38,663 nucleotides of DNA, from contig CAZGKW010000043.1 of assembly GCA_964526295.1 (NCBI GenBank), forward strand, positions 1-38,663, read 5' to 3'. The notes beneath the pieces were generated by a model. That model did no database searches, was not told the DNA's origin, and saw only the letters and a list, made by a program, of their open reading frames with translations. The DNA comes from CAZGKW01 sp964526295 (GTDB lineage: Bacteria; Planctomycetota; Phycisphaerae; FEN-1346). The translations under genes were made by a program, and so were the position numbers. Of this stretch, positions 17,164 through 25,509 are shown one piece after another (within the stretch, counting starts at the first letter, position 1; each line of letters starts with the position of its first letter).

Positions 17164-17856
17164 ATGGCCGCGAGCTTCAATCCGTTTCGTCGGCTCGCCA
17201 ACGCCGTGGCCCTGTGGCGGTCGGAAGGCCTCCGTGCCGTCTGGCGACGCATCATGCGCTCTGTCTGGGTGACCCGGCGCTACGTCGTCGTCGTCAAGCC
17301 GATCGACGAGGCACCCGTGCCGGAAGCCAGTCCGGACGTCGCGTTCCGCCTGGCCTCCCCTGAGGACGTCGAGTGGATATCGCGGGACATGCCGCAAATG
17401 AAAGGGAACGCGGCGGAGCTGCTATGGCAGCAGTTCGCCCGGGAAGACGACCTGACCGTCGTCGGCACGCCGCCGGACAACCCGGACCGGATCGTTTTCG
17501 CCCTGTGGCTCTCGCATGACGATTTCGCCTTGACGCTTCTCGGCGACCACTGGGCCCCGGACGACGTCAGCTCGCGGCGCGCGTGGGTCCCAGAGTCGCA
17601 TCGCCGCCAAGGTCTTGCGACCCGCGGGTTCGCGTTCGTGCAACGTGCAGCGCGGGAGGCGGGCATCCCGAGGATCTGGGGTTTCATCCGCGAGGAGAAC
17701 GTCGCCTCGCGTAAGCTCCACGAACGGCTCGGGTACACGGACGGCGGCCGCATCCGCCTCAAGACACGTCTTGGTCGGCGGTTCGCCGAGGTCCGCCTGA
17801 GCCAGGAGCGCCGATGGCGAACCGTCCCCGTGCCGGGCGATCGCCACGGCTTGTGA
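17164..17856 (+). CDS. GNAT family N-acetyltransferase
   Basis: A 230-residue protein. Its C-terminal 150 residues are a GNAT domain that transfers an acyl group from acyl-CoA to an amine. The acetyl-CoA pyrophosphate loop is SHRRQGLATRGF, followed by the helix of motif A, GIPRIWGFI, and ENVASRKLHERLGY, a classic GNAT ending. The first 55 residues are basic and predicted helical (FRRLANAVALWRSEGLRAVW), of unknown role. A GTG at 17137 is in frame, but the ATG at 17164 has AGGGA about eight bases upstream and is preferred. It is one of two plus-strand genes set inside the minus-strand locus and is followed 41 bases later by the FemAB-like gene. Likely substrate: an amino sugar or amino acid on the glycan precursor, by context only. 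Confidence 0.8.
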   Translation: MAASFNPFRRLANAVALWRSEGLRAVWRRIMRSVWVTRRYVVVVKPIDEAPVPEASPDVAFRLASPEDVEWISRDMPQMKGNAAELLWQQFAREDDLTVVGTPPDNPDRIVFALWLSHDDFALTLLGDHWAPDDVSSRRAWVPESHRRQGLATRGFAFVQRAAREAGIPRIWGFIREENVASRKLHERLGYTDGGRIRLKTRLGRRFAEVRLSQERRWRTVPVPGDRHGL

Positions 17857-17897
17857 GGCGTACGGGTTTCCGGCTCTTGCTCTGACCGAGAAAGCCA

Positions 17898-18905
17898 ATG
17901 ACCGACGTGACGGTCGTCGTGGAATCGAAGGCGGAGCCCGAGGCGTGGGACGAGCTGGCCGCGCGCATGGGCGGCGGGTTCTACCACTGCCATGCCGCCG
18001 CTCTTTACAACGCCGCTCGGCTGAACGGCGAGCCGGTTTTCGCGCAAGCATTGGACTGCCACGGAGAGTGCGTCGGCTTGGCAGCGGGTACGGTCTCATC
18101 CTCGGCGGTGTGGCCGTTCTCCCGCTACTGCAAGCGGGCGGAGGTGCCGACACTCCCGGCCACCGCCTCCGACGCCGCCGCCGAGGAGCAGGCCGTCCTG
18201 GAAAGCCTGGAACGGGCATTGCGTAACAGGGGCGTGTTCCGGGTGGAGATCGCCTCGTACGATTCACCCCACAGCGCCACCGTTCTGTCGGCGCTCGGCT
18301 ACGACTTGGTTCCGAGATCAGAGTTCTTCATCGATCTCGGGAAGGACCTTGACACCATCTGGTCCGAGTTCCAGTCCAAGAGGCGGCGGTGCGTACGGCG
18401 GGCTGAAGAGCGCGGCGTGGTCACCCGATGTGAGAACACACCGGAGGCAGTGGCATGCGCCTTCCGGCTGCACGCTGCCTCCATGAGTCGCCGCGGTATC
18501 AAACGACAGGGCCTGGATGAATGCATCCGGCTGACCTGCGAGCACCTCCTTCCTTCGGGAGTGGTAGATGTTTTCGTAACCACTCTGCGGGACACCCCCG
18601 TGTGTGCGAAGCTAGCCGGCCGATTTGGCGGTCGCGCATGCGGCCTTGTATCGGGCGCCTCCGACGTCGGCTATGAGTGCTTTGGGCCGATCCAGCAGGT
18701 GTGGGCCCAGATCCGATGGTATAAGGAACACGGAGTCAAGTCTCTGAGCCTCGGCGGGGCGAAAGCCGGAGAGGAAGGGCTACACGAATTCAAGCGCCTT
18801 TTCGGCACCACAATCGTTGAGGCCCCCGCTGGAACCAAAGTGCTCTCACGGGCGGGGGGCTGCCTGAATGTTCTGAAGTCCGCTCTCGGCCGTCTCCGCC
18901 CCTAG
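17898..18905 (+). CDS. FemAB/GNAT-like acyltransferase
   Basis: A 335-residue protein of the double-GNAT FemAB-like group (Acetyltransf_6/BioF2-like). Landmarks are the N-terminal GGFYHCHAAALYNAA segment, the basic stretch WSEFQSKRRRCVRRAEERG at the domain boundary, and a C-terminal Gly-rich segment with SLSLGGAKAGEEGLHEFKRLFG, which resembles the FDFGG...F K..FG ending of the group. Such enzymes attach amino acids or acyl groups to cell-envelope precursors. It differs clearly from the FemAB-like protein at 768-1826, so the locus has two types. It sits 41 bases after the GNAT gene and ends head-to-head with the asparagine-synthase-like gene at 18934. The ATG at 17898 is the only good start. 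Confidence 0.75.
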   Translation: MTDVTVVVESKAEPEAWDELAARMGGGFYHCHAAALYNAARLNGEPVFAQALDCHGECVGLAAGTVSSSAVWPFSRYCKRAEVPTLPATASDAAAEEQAVLESLERALRNRGVFRVEIASYDSPHSATVLSALGYDLVPRSEFFIDLGKDLDTIWSEFQSKRRRCVRRAEERGVVTRCENTPEAVACAFRLHAASMSRRGIKRQGLDECIRLTCEHLLPSGVVDVFVTTLRDTPVCAKLAGRFGGRACGLVSGASDVGYECFGPIQQVWAQIRWYKEHGVKSLSLGGAKAGEEGLHEFKRLFGTTIVEAPAGTKVLSRAGGCLNVLKSALGRLRP

Positions 18906-18913
18906 CGGCGGAG
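18894..18913. terminator. Hairpin over the stop codon, between convergent genes
   Basis: CTCCGCC, loop CCTAGC and GGCGGAG form a perfect 7-bp stem that contains the TAG stop of the FemAB-like gene. It lies 20 bases from the end of the converging asparagine-synthase-like gene. A two-way terminator is the natural reading; there is no T-tract. Confidence 0.45.
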
Positions 18914-18933
18914 CCCTGCCTCGCCCCCACCCA

Positions 18934-20703
18934 TCAGTCAACTCCGCCCGGAAAGTACCGCTCGAACCACTCACCCAGCACGGCGTTGACGGGGTTGAGG
19001 AGAAAGGACCGGTGGTCCCGCTTGAAGGGGACCACAGCCAGGTCGCGAAGCAGCCTGGGCAGCGCTCGCCGGCGGTCGTAGATCCAGGGCCGGCCGCGAA
19101 GCATGTCCCGCAGCCCGCTCCAGAGGTACCGACGTTTCTGCCTTTGGTAATCCGCCTCATCGCCGCCGTACTCGTCGAAGTCGATCTCCTTCGTGGTCGC
19201 GATGTCCCGCAGCTCCGGGTAGGCCCGGTCGAGTACGCGCCGGTGCATCCGGCCGTCCAGCTTGAGCTCCGGCGGGATGCTCATCGCAAAGTCGAAGTAA
19301 TCGTTGTCGGCGAACGGGTAGAAGCTCTCCGCCTTCTCGGCCACCAGCTTGAAGGCGAAGAGGGCGATGGCCCGCCTCGTCCGGTGGGCCATCGCGTTGA
19401 ACGTCAGGAGGTTGGGATGGCCCTCGAATTCCGCGAGCCGGGCACGCACCGTCTCGTAAAGGACCTTTCGGTCCAGATGCCGGGCGACCGACGGGTGGTA
19501 GATCGGCAGCCAATGGTCCCGACCCACGATCCCGCGGGCCAGTTCGTCGAGCCGGCCCTCCCGGGCCAGCCGGTAGTCGGGCATCTTGAGGTACACGCTG
19601 GCCAGGCCTGTGTCACCCACGATGCCGTCGTAATTGACGTGCGGCTCATCCGGCAGCGCGTCCACGAGCGGAAGAATCCATTGATGCAGGTCCGTCTCGT
19701 AATCGACGAGGGCGTGCGCCCGGGACCAGCACCGTGTCAGATAGCCCTCCGTGGGAAGCCGGACCACCTTGTGGGGAAAGCTCATCGCCCGCGCCACGCG
19801 AGACGCAAGCACCTCATTGGCCCGCACCGACCCCGACACCGTGTAGGACGCGAACCCGAGGCCTTGCCGGCTGAGCTCGGCGGCGATGTGGCGGGAGTCC
19901 TGCCCCCCGCTGAGGGTAACGATGGTCCGCCCCGTGTGCTGGCCGGCGCGACGCCGGATGGCCTGCCGGAAGAGGTCCACGCATCCGTCCACCGCCTCCC
20001 TCATCGGCATCGTTTCTCGAACCGGGAGGTCTCTCAGCCGCCAGTGGGTCTTGAGCCGGACCTCGTTGCCAGAGAATGTCAGAATACCGGCAGGGGGAAG
20101 GCGGAAGATGCCTTCGAACAGCGTCTCCTCACCGAGCATGTGCCCGAAGTGAAGGAACGTGTTGACGGCATGCCAGTTGACCCGCAAGGCGGGCAGGCCG
20201 GTCGCCAGAACGGCGCGCAGGTCCGAGGCGAACGCCAAGACCCCTCGCGCGGCATCGTGATAGTAATACATCGGCCGGAAACCGTACCGGTCGCCCGTCA
20301 GCGCAAGCGATCCGTCGGCGGCGTCCCATAGGGCCGCCGAGAAGATGCCGTTCAACTCCGCCAAATGCTCCGTTCCCGTTTCACGAAGGAGGTGCAACAG
20401 AAACTCGGCGTCGTTCCCAGGATAGCGAAATCGAACGCCCTTCTTCTCAAGATCACGCCGCAAATGGCCGTAGTCGAAGATTTTGCCGCAATAGACGATC
20501 GCGTGCTTCCGGTCGGGGCTGAACAGGGGCTGGGGCTCCGTGTTGACGGCGCCCAGGCTGAAGTGCCCCAGGCCGACCGGTCCGCTCGACCACACTTCGC
20601 GGCGCACGTACCCCTTGTGCCAGGAGGCGGCGTACATCCGGTCCAGAACCTCCGGGAGTCGAAGGTCGGGATCACCGGAAACCAGTCCGCAGATCTTCGT
20701 CAT
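18934..20703 (-). CDS. Asparagine synthase (glutamine-hydrolysing) family amidotransferase
   Basis: A 589-residue protein with both halves of the asparagine synthetase architecture. The N-terminal class II glutaminase half has Cys5 in MTKICGLVSG, YCGKIFDYGHL, DAEFLLHLL, LNGIFSAALWD and GDRYGFRPMYYY. The synthetase half has the PP-loop LSGGQDSRHIA (residues 264-274) and GIVGDTG. The family adenylates a carboxylate and amidates it with ammonia from glutamine. Here the cysteine is at position 5, so it would need N-terminal trimming to act as an Ntn nucleophile. The ATG at 20703 overlaps the upstream stop (ATGA). It is the last gene of the operon. Known exosortase A loci carry related amidotransferases, and a glycan uronic acid is a plausible target, but free asparagine synthesis cannot be excluded. 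Confidence 0.85.
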   Translation of the reverse strand: MTKICGLVSGDPDLRLPEVLDRMYAASWHKGYVRREVWSSGPVGLGHFSLGAVNTEPQPLFSPDRKHAIVYCGKIFDYGHLRRDLEKKGVRFRYPGNDAEFLLHLLRETGTEHLAELNGIFSAALWDAADGSLALTGDRYGFRPMYYYHDAARGVLAFASDLRAVLATGLPALRVNWHAVNTFLHFGHMLGEETLFEGIFRLPPAGILTFSGNEVRLKTHWRLRDLPVRETMPMREAVDGCVDLFRQAIRRRAGQHTGRTIVTLSGGQDSRHIAAELSRQGLGFASYTVSGSVRANEVLASRVARAMSFPHKVVRLPTEGYLTRCWSRAHALVDYETDLHQWILPLVDALPDEPHVNYDGIVGDTGLASVYLKMPDYRLAREGRLDELARGIVGRDHWLPIYHPSVARHLDRKVLYETVRARLAEFEGHPNLLTFNAMAHRTRRAIALFAFKLVAEKAESFYPFADNDYFDFAMSIPPELKLDGRMHRRVLDRAYPELRDIATTKEIDFDEYGGDEADYQRQKRRYLWSGLRDMLRGRPWIYDRRRALPRLLRDLAVVPFKRDHRSFLLNPVNAVLGEWFERYFPGGVD

Positions 20704-22184
20704 GGTGCGACTCGCTCGACATCCTTCAAAGCGGCTTCGTACTGCATCTTCAGCTCGTGGTTGGCCCACTGGAACAGCATAGCGTGCGCTTCGAACGTCA
20801 GCAGGGGTCGCAGTCCTCTGACCTTCCACCCGAGCGTATGTCTCAGGTTAGAAGCAATCAGGCTGTCGATCTGGTACAGTTTCTGCAGCGCCGAAACGCC
20901 CGCCGGCGACGGGGCGTACGCTCCCCGGGCCCGCACAAACCGGGCAAAGCTGTGCATACTCTCACGGCTGAACGGCCAAGGGAAGAATCCCGGCGCCGTG
21001 GTGGCCTTCTTGCGATGGCCAAACTGGTCGCGCGGCACACCGGCCTCTTCCAGGATACGCCGGGGGATGGGCCGGTCGTACCCGCTGTGAAGCACCCAGG
21101 GCGCCATTTCGGGGGAAAAGGTGATCGCCTGGATCTGCTCGGCCCGCCGGCATCCCCAGAACGGAACGAGGCAATGAAACACGCCTCGCACCAGACGGAA
21201 CTCCGTCATACCAAGACCTGCGATTGAGCCAGCCGCGAATGGTTCGCGTCGATCGAGACACTCCAACCGCCACATCGAGTCGCCCCGGTAACCCGTGAAG
21301 AAAAGGGCCAACGGCTCGGGATAGTCCAGGACCGTCAGGTTCAAGCCGGCCGGTCGCCCGGCCGCCGCCCACACAGTCTCCTCGTCGCGGTACGCCCGCG
21401 GCGTGTGCCGGAACTCTCGGCACCGAAGCCCCAGGTGCCGCGCGATGACCGCACCCGAATCGGACCGGGGCAGCAGACTCGAGGAATTGGCGATTGTCAG
21501 GGCCTGCCTGCAGCCGGCCTCCCGTGCGATGGCGGCAGCCGCCGCGGCGTCGTAGCCGCTGGAGATGCTGGCGACCGGCGTCACCTTGTGCCGCCGGGAC
21601 GGGGCCTCAAGGTTCGCCCCGAGGCGGCGGGCCGTACCCACCAAGTAGGCGTAGTAGTCGGCGTAGCAGGCGAAGGCGGGGGCCGTATCGGGCTTGTCGA
21701 CTTCCCGCAGCCCGGCCCCATCGTAGACGAGGTTCCGATAGTAGACCACGTTCAGGTCCGACGGCTCGGCCGGTATCGTCCGCCTGTACTTATTGAGGCC
21801 CAGGCGCATCGCCTCGATGTCGGCAGAATACGCCGCGTAGTCGTCACACAACGAGCGCCCTGTAACGGCCAGCAGGGCCGGCAGTGAGTTGCTCACGGCG
21901 AAGCGGCCGGCCCAACGGCCATACCAAAGTCGGTCCACCATGGTGCCGGCGGAGACGAATACCACGCAGTCGTCCCGGCACCGAACGCCCGTGCCGAAGA
22001 CCAGCTCCGTCCGGTCGAAGTCGCCGGCCGCGAAGTTCCCCGCCCAGACGGCTTCGGCCAGCCAGCTCCCACCGCGTTCCACGCACGGTCCATGACGAAC
22101 CACCACGTCAGATCCGCCCGGCGCGAACGTGGCGACCCAGGCCAGCTTGGGCCAGTGGGGGACGGTCACGAGACGGAGTTTCAT
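20700..22184 (-). CDS. Divergent asparagine-synthase-superfamily protein, paralogue A
   Basis: A 494-residue protein I do not recognise by name; I place it in the asparagine synthetase superfamily by motif order. Residues 44-70 hold the block WAGNFAAGDFDRTELVFG. VSNSLPALLA at 97-106 corresponds to the FASELKALL end of a class II glutaminase half, though the half is short and has no nucleophilic cysteine at its start. SSGYDAAAA at 208-216 matches the PP-loop (S-x-G-x-D), with the final Ser replaced by Ala213. FFTGYRGDSMW near 295-305 aligns with the GxGGDELF motif. HRKKATTAPGF matches the C-terminal RPKKGF motif. Start and stop overlap both neighbours by 4 nt. The altered PP-loop leaves open whether it still hydrolyses ATP. 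It may form a complex with paralogue B or with the adjacent canonical enzymes. Confidence 0.7.
   Translation of the reverse strand: MKLRLVTVPHWPKLAWVATFAPGGSDVVVRHGPCVERGGSWLAEAVWAGNFAAGDFDRTELVFGTGVRCRDDCVVFVSAGTMVDRLWYGRWAGRFAVSNSLPALLAVTGRSLCDDYAAYSADIEAMRLGLNKYRRTIPAEPSDLNVVYYRNLVYDGAGLREVDKPDTAPAFACYADYYAYLVGTARRLGANLEAPSRRHKVTPVASISSGYDAAAAAAIAREAGCRQALTIANSSSLLPRSDSGAVIARHLGLRCREFRHTPRAYRDEETVWAAAGRPAGLNLTVLDYPEPLALFFTGYRGDSMWRLECLDRREPFAAGSIAGLGMTEFRLVRGVFHCLVPFWGCRRAEQIQAITFSPEMAPWVLHSGYDRPIPRRILEEAGVPRDQFGHRKKATTAPGFFPWPFSRESMHSFARFVRARGAYAPSPAGVSALQKLYQIDSLIASNLRHTLGWKVRGLRPLLTFEAHAMLFQWANHELKMQYEAALKDVERVAP
21975..22055 (-). repeat. 81-bp dispersed coding repeat, copy 1
   Basis: Encodes the near-invariant block from EAVWAG to GVRCR in paralogue A. 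Corresponding copies lie at 23474-23554 and 27119-27199 in the same orientation. This is the most diverged of the three by eye. Confidence 0.6.
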
Positions 22185-23683
22185 GCCGCATGTCCCCCGC
22201 TCTGTGTCGTCCCGCGAACGGCGGCGTCGAGCGCTTCACGGCAAGCCCGTCTCAACTCCTCGTTGCCCCAGTGAAAGAGCAGGAAATTGGCCCGGAACCG
22301 AAGACGCGTCCGGAGGGCAACGTCCGGCAGCCCCAGCTTCGACGTGACGTTGAGGAAGACCAGCCGATCCAGCGTCACGACAGGCCGCAGGGCCGCTACC
22401 AGCCAGTCCGACGGCACATAGAGGTGCCGCTCTCGGAGGAAGCGGGCGAAGCTGGCCCGCGCTTCCGGCGAGTACGGCCAGACGAAATAGTGCTCGGACG
22501 AGGCGTTCTTCTTCCGGACGGCGAAGCTGTCTCGTGGGACGTCCGCATCCTCGACCATCCGGCGGGCAATCGGGCGGTCGTAGTCCGTCCCGAGCGTCCA
22601 CGGCTGCATCTCCGGCAATCGGGAAACGGCCCGGATCTGCCCAATGTGACGGATCCCCCACAGGGGAACCGGGCAATGGAAGATGCCCCGAATCAGCCGG
22701 AACTCGCACAGCCCCAGGTCCCCGACGCTGGGCGTCGAAAACGGCTTTGGCACCGGGCCGTCGGCGCGGTTCCAAGCCCGATCGCCCCGGCACCCGGTGA
22801 AAAACAAGCACAACGGCTCGGGGTAGTCGAACTGGGTCCAGTTGAGGACGCCGGCCCGTCCGGTGGCCGCCCAGACGGACGCTTCATGTGGATACTGTTT
22901 CGCCGTCCTTCCATATTCGGCACACTCCAGACCGAGCCTCTCGGCCACATCGGCCCCGCTGTCGGACCCTCTCCAAAGGCTGTTCGACTGGCCGATCGTA
23001 ACGGCACGCGCGCATCCGGCCCACTTGGCGACCACCGCCGCCGCGCAAGAATCGTAGCCGCTAGAGACCGTTGTGAGCGAGGCGATGCGGTGACGACGGT
23101 GCGGAGCCGCCAAGTTCGCCCCTAGCCGTTCGGCCGCTCCTTGCAGGAACCCGTAGTAATCCGCGTACGACGCGAAGTCTGGAGCGAAGTCGGGCTTCTC
23201 GGCTTCGGTCAACCCGAGTCCGTCCCATACCAAGTTGTGGAAGTACTGCACGTTCAAGGGGTGAGGGGAAGCCGGAATGGATCGCCGGTACGCGTCCAGC
23301 CCCTCGCAAATCGTCCGGATGTCCCGGAAATAGTGCCGATCGTCGAGCAACGACATATCGGCCGCCGCCAGAAGCAACGGCAAGGAGTTCGCCACGTAGC
23401 ACGCGCCGTCGTACCGGCAGTGCCACAGGCGGTCCATCGTCGTCCCCGAGGTCACGAAGACGACGCGGTCACCCCGGCACCGGACGCCCGTGCCGAAGAC
23501 CAGGTCCGTGCGGTCGAAGTCGCCCGCCGCGAAATCGCCCGCCCAGACGGCCTCCACGCACCATCCCTCGACGACCTCCACGGACGGGCCGTGGCGGACG
23601 GTGATGAACTCCTCCTCCGGGCGGCACACTGCCACCCAGGCGAGCTTCGCCAAGCCTGGAACGAGCTGCGTCTTTAACCGCAT
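22181..23683 (-). CDS. Divergent asparagine-synthase-superfamily protein, paralogue B
   Basis: A 500-residue paralogue of the preceding gene, similar along its whole length. It keeps WAGDFAAGDFDRTDLVFG (residues 47-64), VANSLPLLLAA, the PP-loop-like VSSGYDSCAAA (residues 206-216, here with the Ser after Asp retained), LFFTGCRGDRAW near 293-304 and VRKKNASSEHYF near 389-400. The set corresponds to the PP-loop, the GGDE-type motif and the C-terminal lysine motif of asparagine synthetases. This copy is therefore more likely to be catalytically competent than paralogue A. The ATG at 23683 lies 10 bases inside the end of the upstream gene, and its stop overlaps the next ATG (ATGA), so the two paralogues are translationally coupled. 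I see no signal peptide or membrane segment. The substrate is unknown; context points to amidation or ligation on an exopolysaccharide building block. Confidence 0.7.
   Translation of the reverse strand: MRLKTQLVPGLAKLAWVAVCRPEEEFITVRHGPSVEVVEGWCVEAVWAGDFAAGDFDRTDLVFGTGVRCRGDRVVFVTSGTTMDRLWHCRYDGACYVANSLPLLLAAADMSLLDDRHYFRDIRTICEGLDAYRRSIPASPHPLNVQYFHNLVWDGLGLTEAEKPDFAPDFASYADYYGFLQGAAERLGANLAAPHRRHRIASLTTVSSGYDSCAAAVVAKWAGCARAVTIGQSNSLWRGSDSGADVAERLGLECAEYGRTAKQYPHEASVWAATGRAGVLNWTQFDYPEPLCLFFTGCRGDRAWNRADGPVPKPFSTPSVGDLGLCEFRLIRGIFHCPVPLWGIRHIGQIRAVSRLPEMQPWTLGTDYDRPIARRMVEDADVPRDSFAVRKKNASSEHYFVWPYSPEARASFARFLRERHLYVPSDWLVAALRPVVTLDRLVFLNVTSKLGLPDVALRTRLRFRANFLLFHWGNEELRRACREALDAAVRGTTQSGGHAA
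23474..23554 (-). repeat. 81-bp dispersed coding repeat, copy 2
   Basis: Same block as at 21975-22055. It differs from the copy at 27119-27199 at about nine of 81 positions, counted by eye, although the genes are separated by 3.5 kb and differ more elsewhere. Confidence 0.6.
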
Positions 23684-25509
23684 GGGATCCCCGTCTCGCC
23701 GTCCGGTGCCGCCCCCTCTGAAACGGCGAAGAAGGTGTCGGCGTTCCACGTGGTCAGGTGGCCTTCCATGACCCACCGCCACACCTGCCAGTAGAACGGG
23801 AGTCGGCGGTCGTGGTCCAGTGCCCGAACGCCGTCGGCGTCGAGGTCGGGATGGTCCAGCTCAAGATGCCGCCGGACTTCGTCGAGAAACAACGACCGAG
23901 ACCAGTACTTTCGTCGTTTCCGAACGAGCCTTCGGTAGGCTTTTCGGACGAACCGGCCGGGCTTGCTGTCGGCGGCGCTGTACATCGCCGCCTCGCACCG
24001 AGATCGCAGCCCCATCGACCTGCCGCAGTACGGCGTCCCACTCGAAAGAAACAGCACGTCGTCCACTGGCGGGAAGTGTCGGTGAAAGACCTCCAGGTAC
24101 ATCCGGTAGTCCCGGCTGACGGCGTACGGTATCGCTCCCGCCAAGTCCCAGAACGCGCGGCTGACCCCCGGGACGAACGGAAAGACCACGTTCGAATATA
24201 CCCGCAACGCGTTGGGCAGCGTGCGGTTGCGCATGCGATTCAGGACCTCGAACTGCGTCACACCCAATTCGTCGTCGGGATAGTCCGCCAGTTCCGCCCG
24301 GAGCAGCTCCCGGAAGGCGTCGTAGAACTCGTCGGCACGGTGCCGCCCGAATGCCGCCTCGGCCACGCCCCAGGCAAACCCCTCTCGTGGGACGCAGGAA
24401 TGTTCCAGGAAGACGTCGAAGCCCCCCTTTGGAAGGAACGCGGGCACGAACGCATACCCCGGCGGCGTACACTCCCACACCGCCCTCATGTTCTCCTCGA
24501 GGTAAGCCCAGACTTGAGCGATGAAAAGATACAGGCTCGGCGTGGACACCTCATTCATCACGAGGTACTGTAAATATTTTTCTGTCGAGTAGTAGTCCCG
24601 ATCGACATGAACGAGGCGATGCGGCAAGCCGAGCCGGCGGGCTACCTGTGCTGCAAGCCGGCCGTCGGCCGACCAAAGCTCATCCTGGTGGGCCAAGCTC
24701 AGAGCTTCAGGGGCCAGGTCCTCGTCGCACAGGACCGCCAAGGCGATGCGCGAGTCAAAGCCACCGCTCAAGAGGAGCGTCGACGCCGTGGTGTGCTGGC
24801 CGTAGGCTCGCACCTCCTGCTTCAGTGCGTCAATCAAGGCACCTGTGTCCGTCGTCTTCAGCGTCAGGTCGTTCCGAAGCTCCGGCCAGCGCCAATACGT
24901 GGATTGCTCCGTCTCGCCGGTTGCGGCATCATAGATCAGGGCGACGGCGCCATCGACCCGCCGGACGCCGGCAAGCTGAGTCGCCGAACCGGTCGTATAG
25001 CCCAGGGAGATGAAACTGCCCCATCCCGCCGGGTCCATCTCCGCCGGCATCAGACCGCTCGCACAAAACGCCTTCAACTCTGAAGCCATCGTCAGCACGC
25101 CGTCCCGGCGGACCATGAACAGGGGCTGCATCCCCAGGAAGTCCGTCACCACCAAGAGCTTACATGCTTGGGCGTCCCAGAAGACGGCCGCGAAGGCCCC
25201 GTCCAGCCCGCCCAGACGTGACGCGGCCGATTTCCAGTCCCCCGCCACCGCCCCCTCCAGGCGAGCATCCAGCGAACTCTCCAGATCCAGTGGTACGCCG
25301 GAAACGAGCAACAGGTTGCCCCCCTCGCTGCGGCGCAGAAGCGGCACCGCGCTGAATCTCTCTGTCGCGCGGACGCAGGCCAAGGCCCCGCCGTCAACCG
25401 GGAACGTCTCGACCTGGTGCGTGTCGAAGAGGCGCTGGGCCTCGGCCATTCGCCTCGCCGCGGCGGCGGCATCAACGCCTGCACCCGCAAAGCACAGCGC
25501 CAACTTCAT
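23674..25509 (-). CDS. Asparagine synthase family amidotransferase
   Basis: A 611-residue protein with the two-domain asparagine synthetase plan. The first half has MKLALCFAGAG with Cys6 at the nucleophile position, LGGLDGAFAAVFWD, TDFLGMQPLF and MASELKAFCASG, all in the class II glutaminase order. The second half carries the PP-loop LLSGGFDSRIAL (residues 246-257). The expected product is a carboxamide made with ATP and glutamine. Cys6 would again require removal of five residues to become an N-terminal nucleophile. The ATG at 25509 overlaps the CapA-like stop by 4 nt, and its own stop lies 10 bases inside paralogue B. Patches near 24560-24600 are AT-richer than the neighbourhood. It is distinct in sequence from the enzyme at 18934-20703, so the two are unlikely to be redundant recent copies. 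Confidence 0.8.
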   Translation of the reverse strand: MKLALCFAGAGVDAAAAARRMAEAQRLFDTHQVETFPVDGGALACVRATERFSAVPLLRRSEGGNLLLVSGVPLDLESSLDARLEGAVAGDWKSAASRLGGLDGAFAAVFWDAQACKLLVVTDFLGMQPLFMVRRDGVLTMASELKAFCASGLMPAEMDPAGWGSFISLGYTTGSATQLAGVRRVDGAVALIYDAATGETEQSTYWRWPELRNDLTLKTTDTGALIDALKQEVRAYGQHTTASTLLLSGGFDSRIALAVLCDEDLAPEALSLAHQDELWSADGRLAAQVARRLGLPHRLVHVDRDYYSTEKYLQYLVMNEVSTPSLYLFIAQVWAYLEENMRAVWECTPPGYAFVPAFLPKGGFDVFLEHSCVPREGFAWGVAEAAFGRHRADEFYDAFRELLRAELADYPDDELGVTQFEVLNRMRNRTLPNALRVYSNVVFPFVPGVSRAFWDLAGAIPYAVSRDYRMYLEVFHRHFPPVDDVLFLSSGTPYCGRSMGLRSRCEAAMYSAADSKPGRFVRKAYRRLVRKRRKYWSRSLFLDEVRRHLELDHPDLDADGVRALDHDRRLPFYWQVWRWVMEGHLTTWNADTFFAVSEGAAPDGETGIPCG

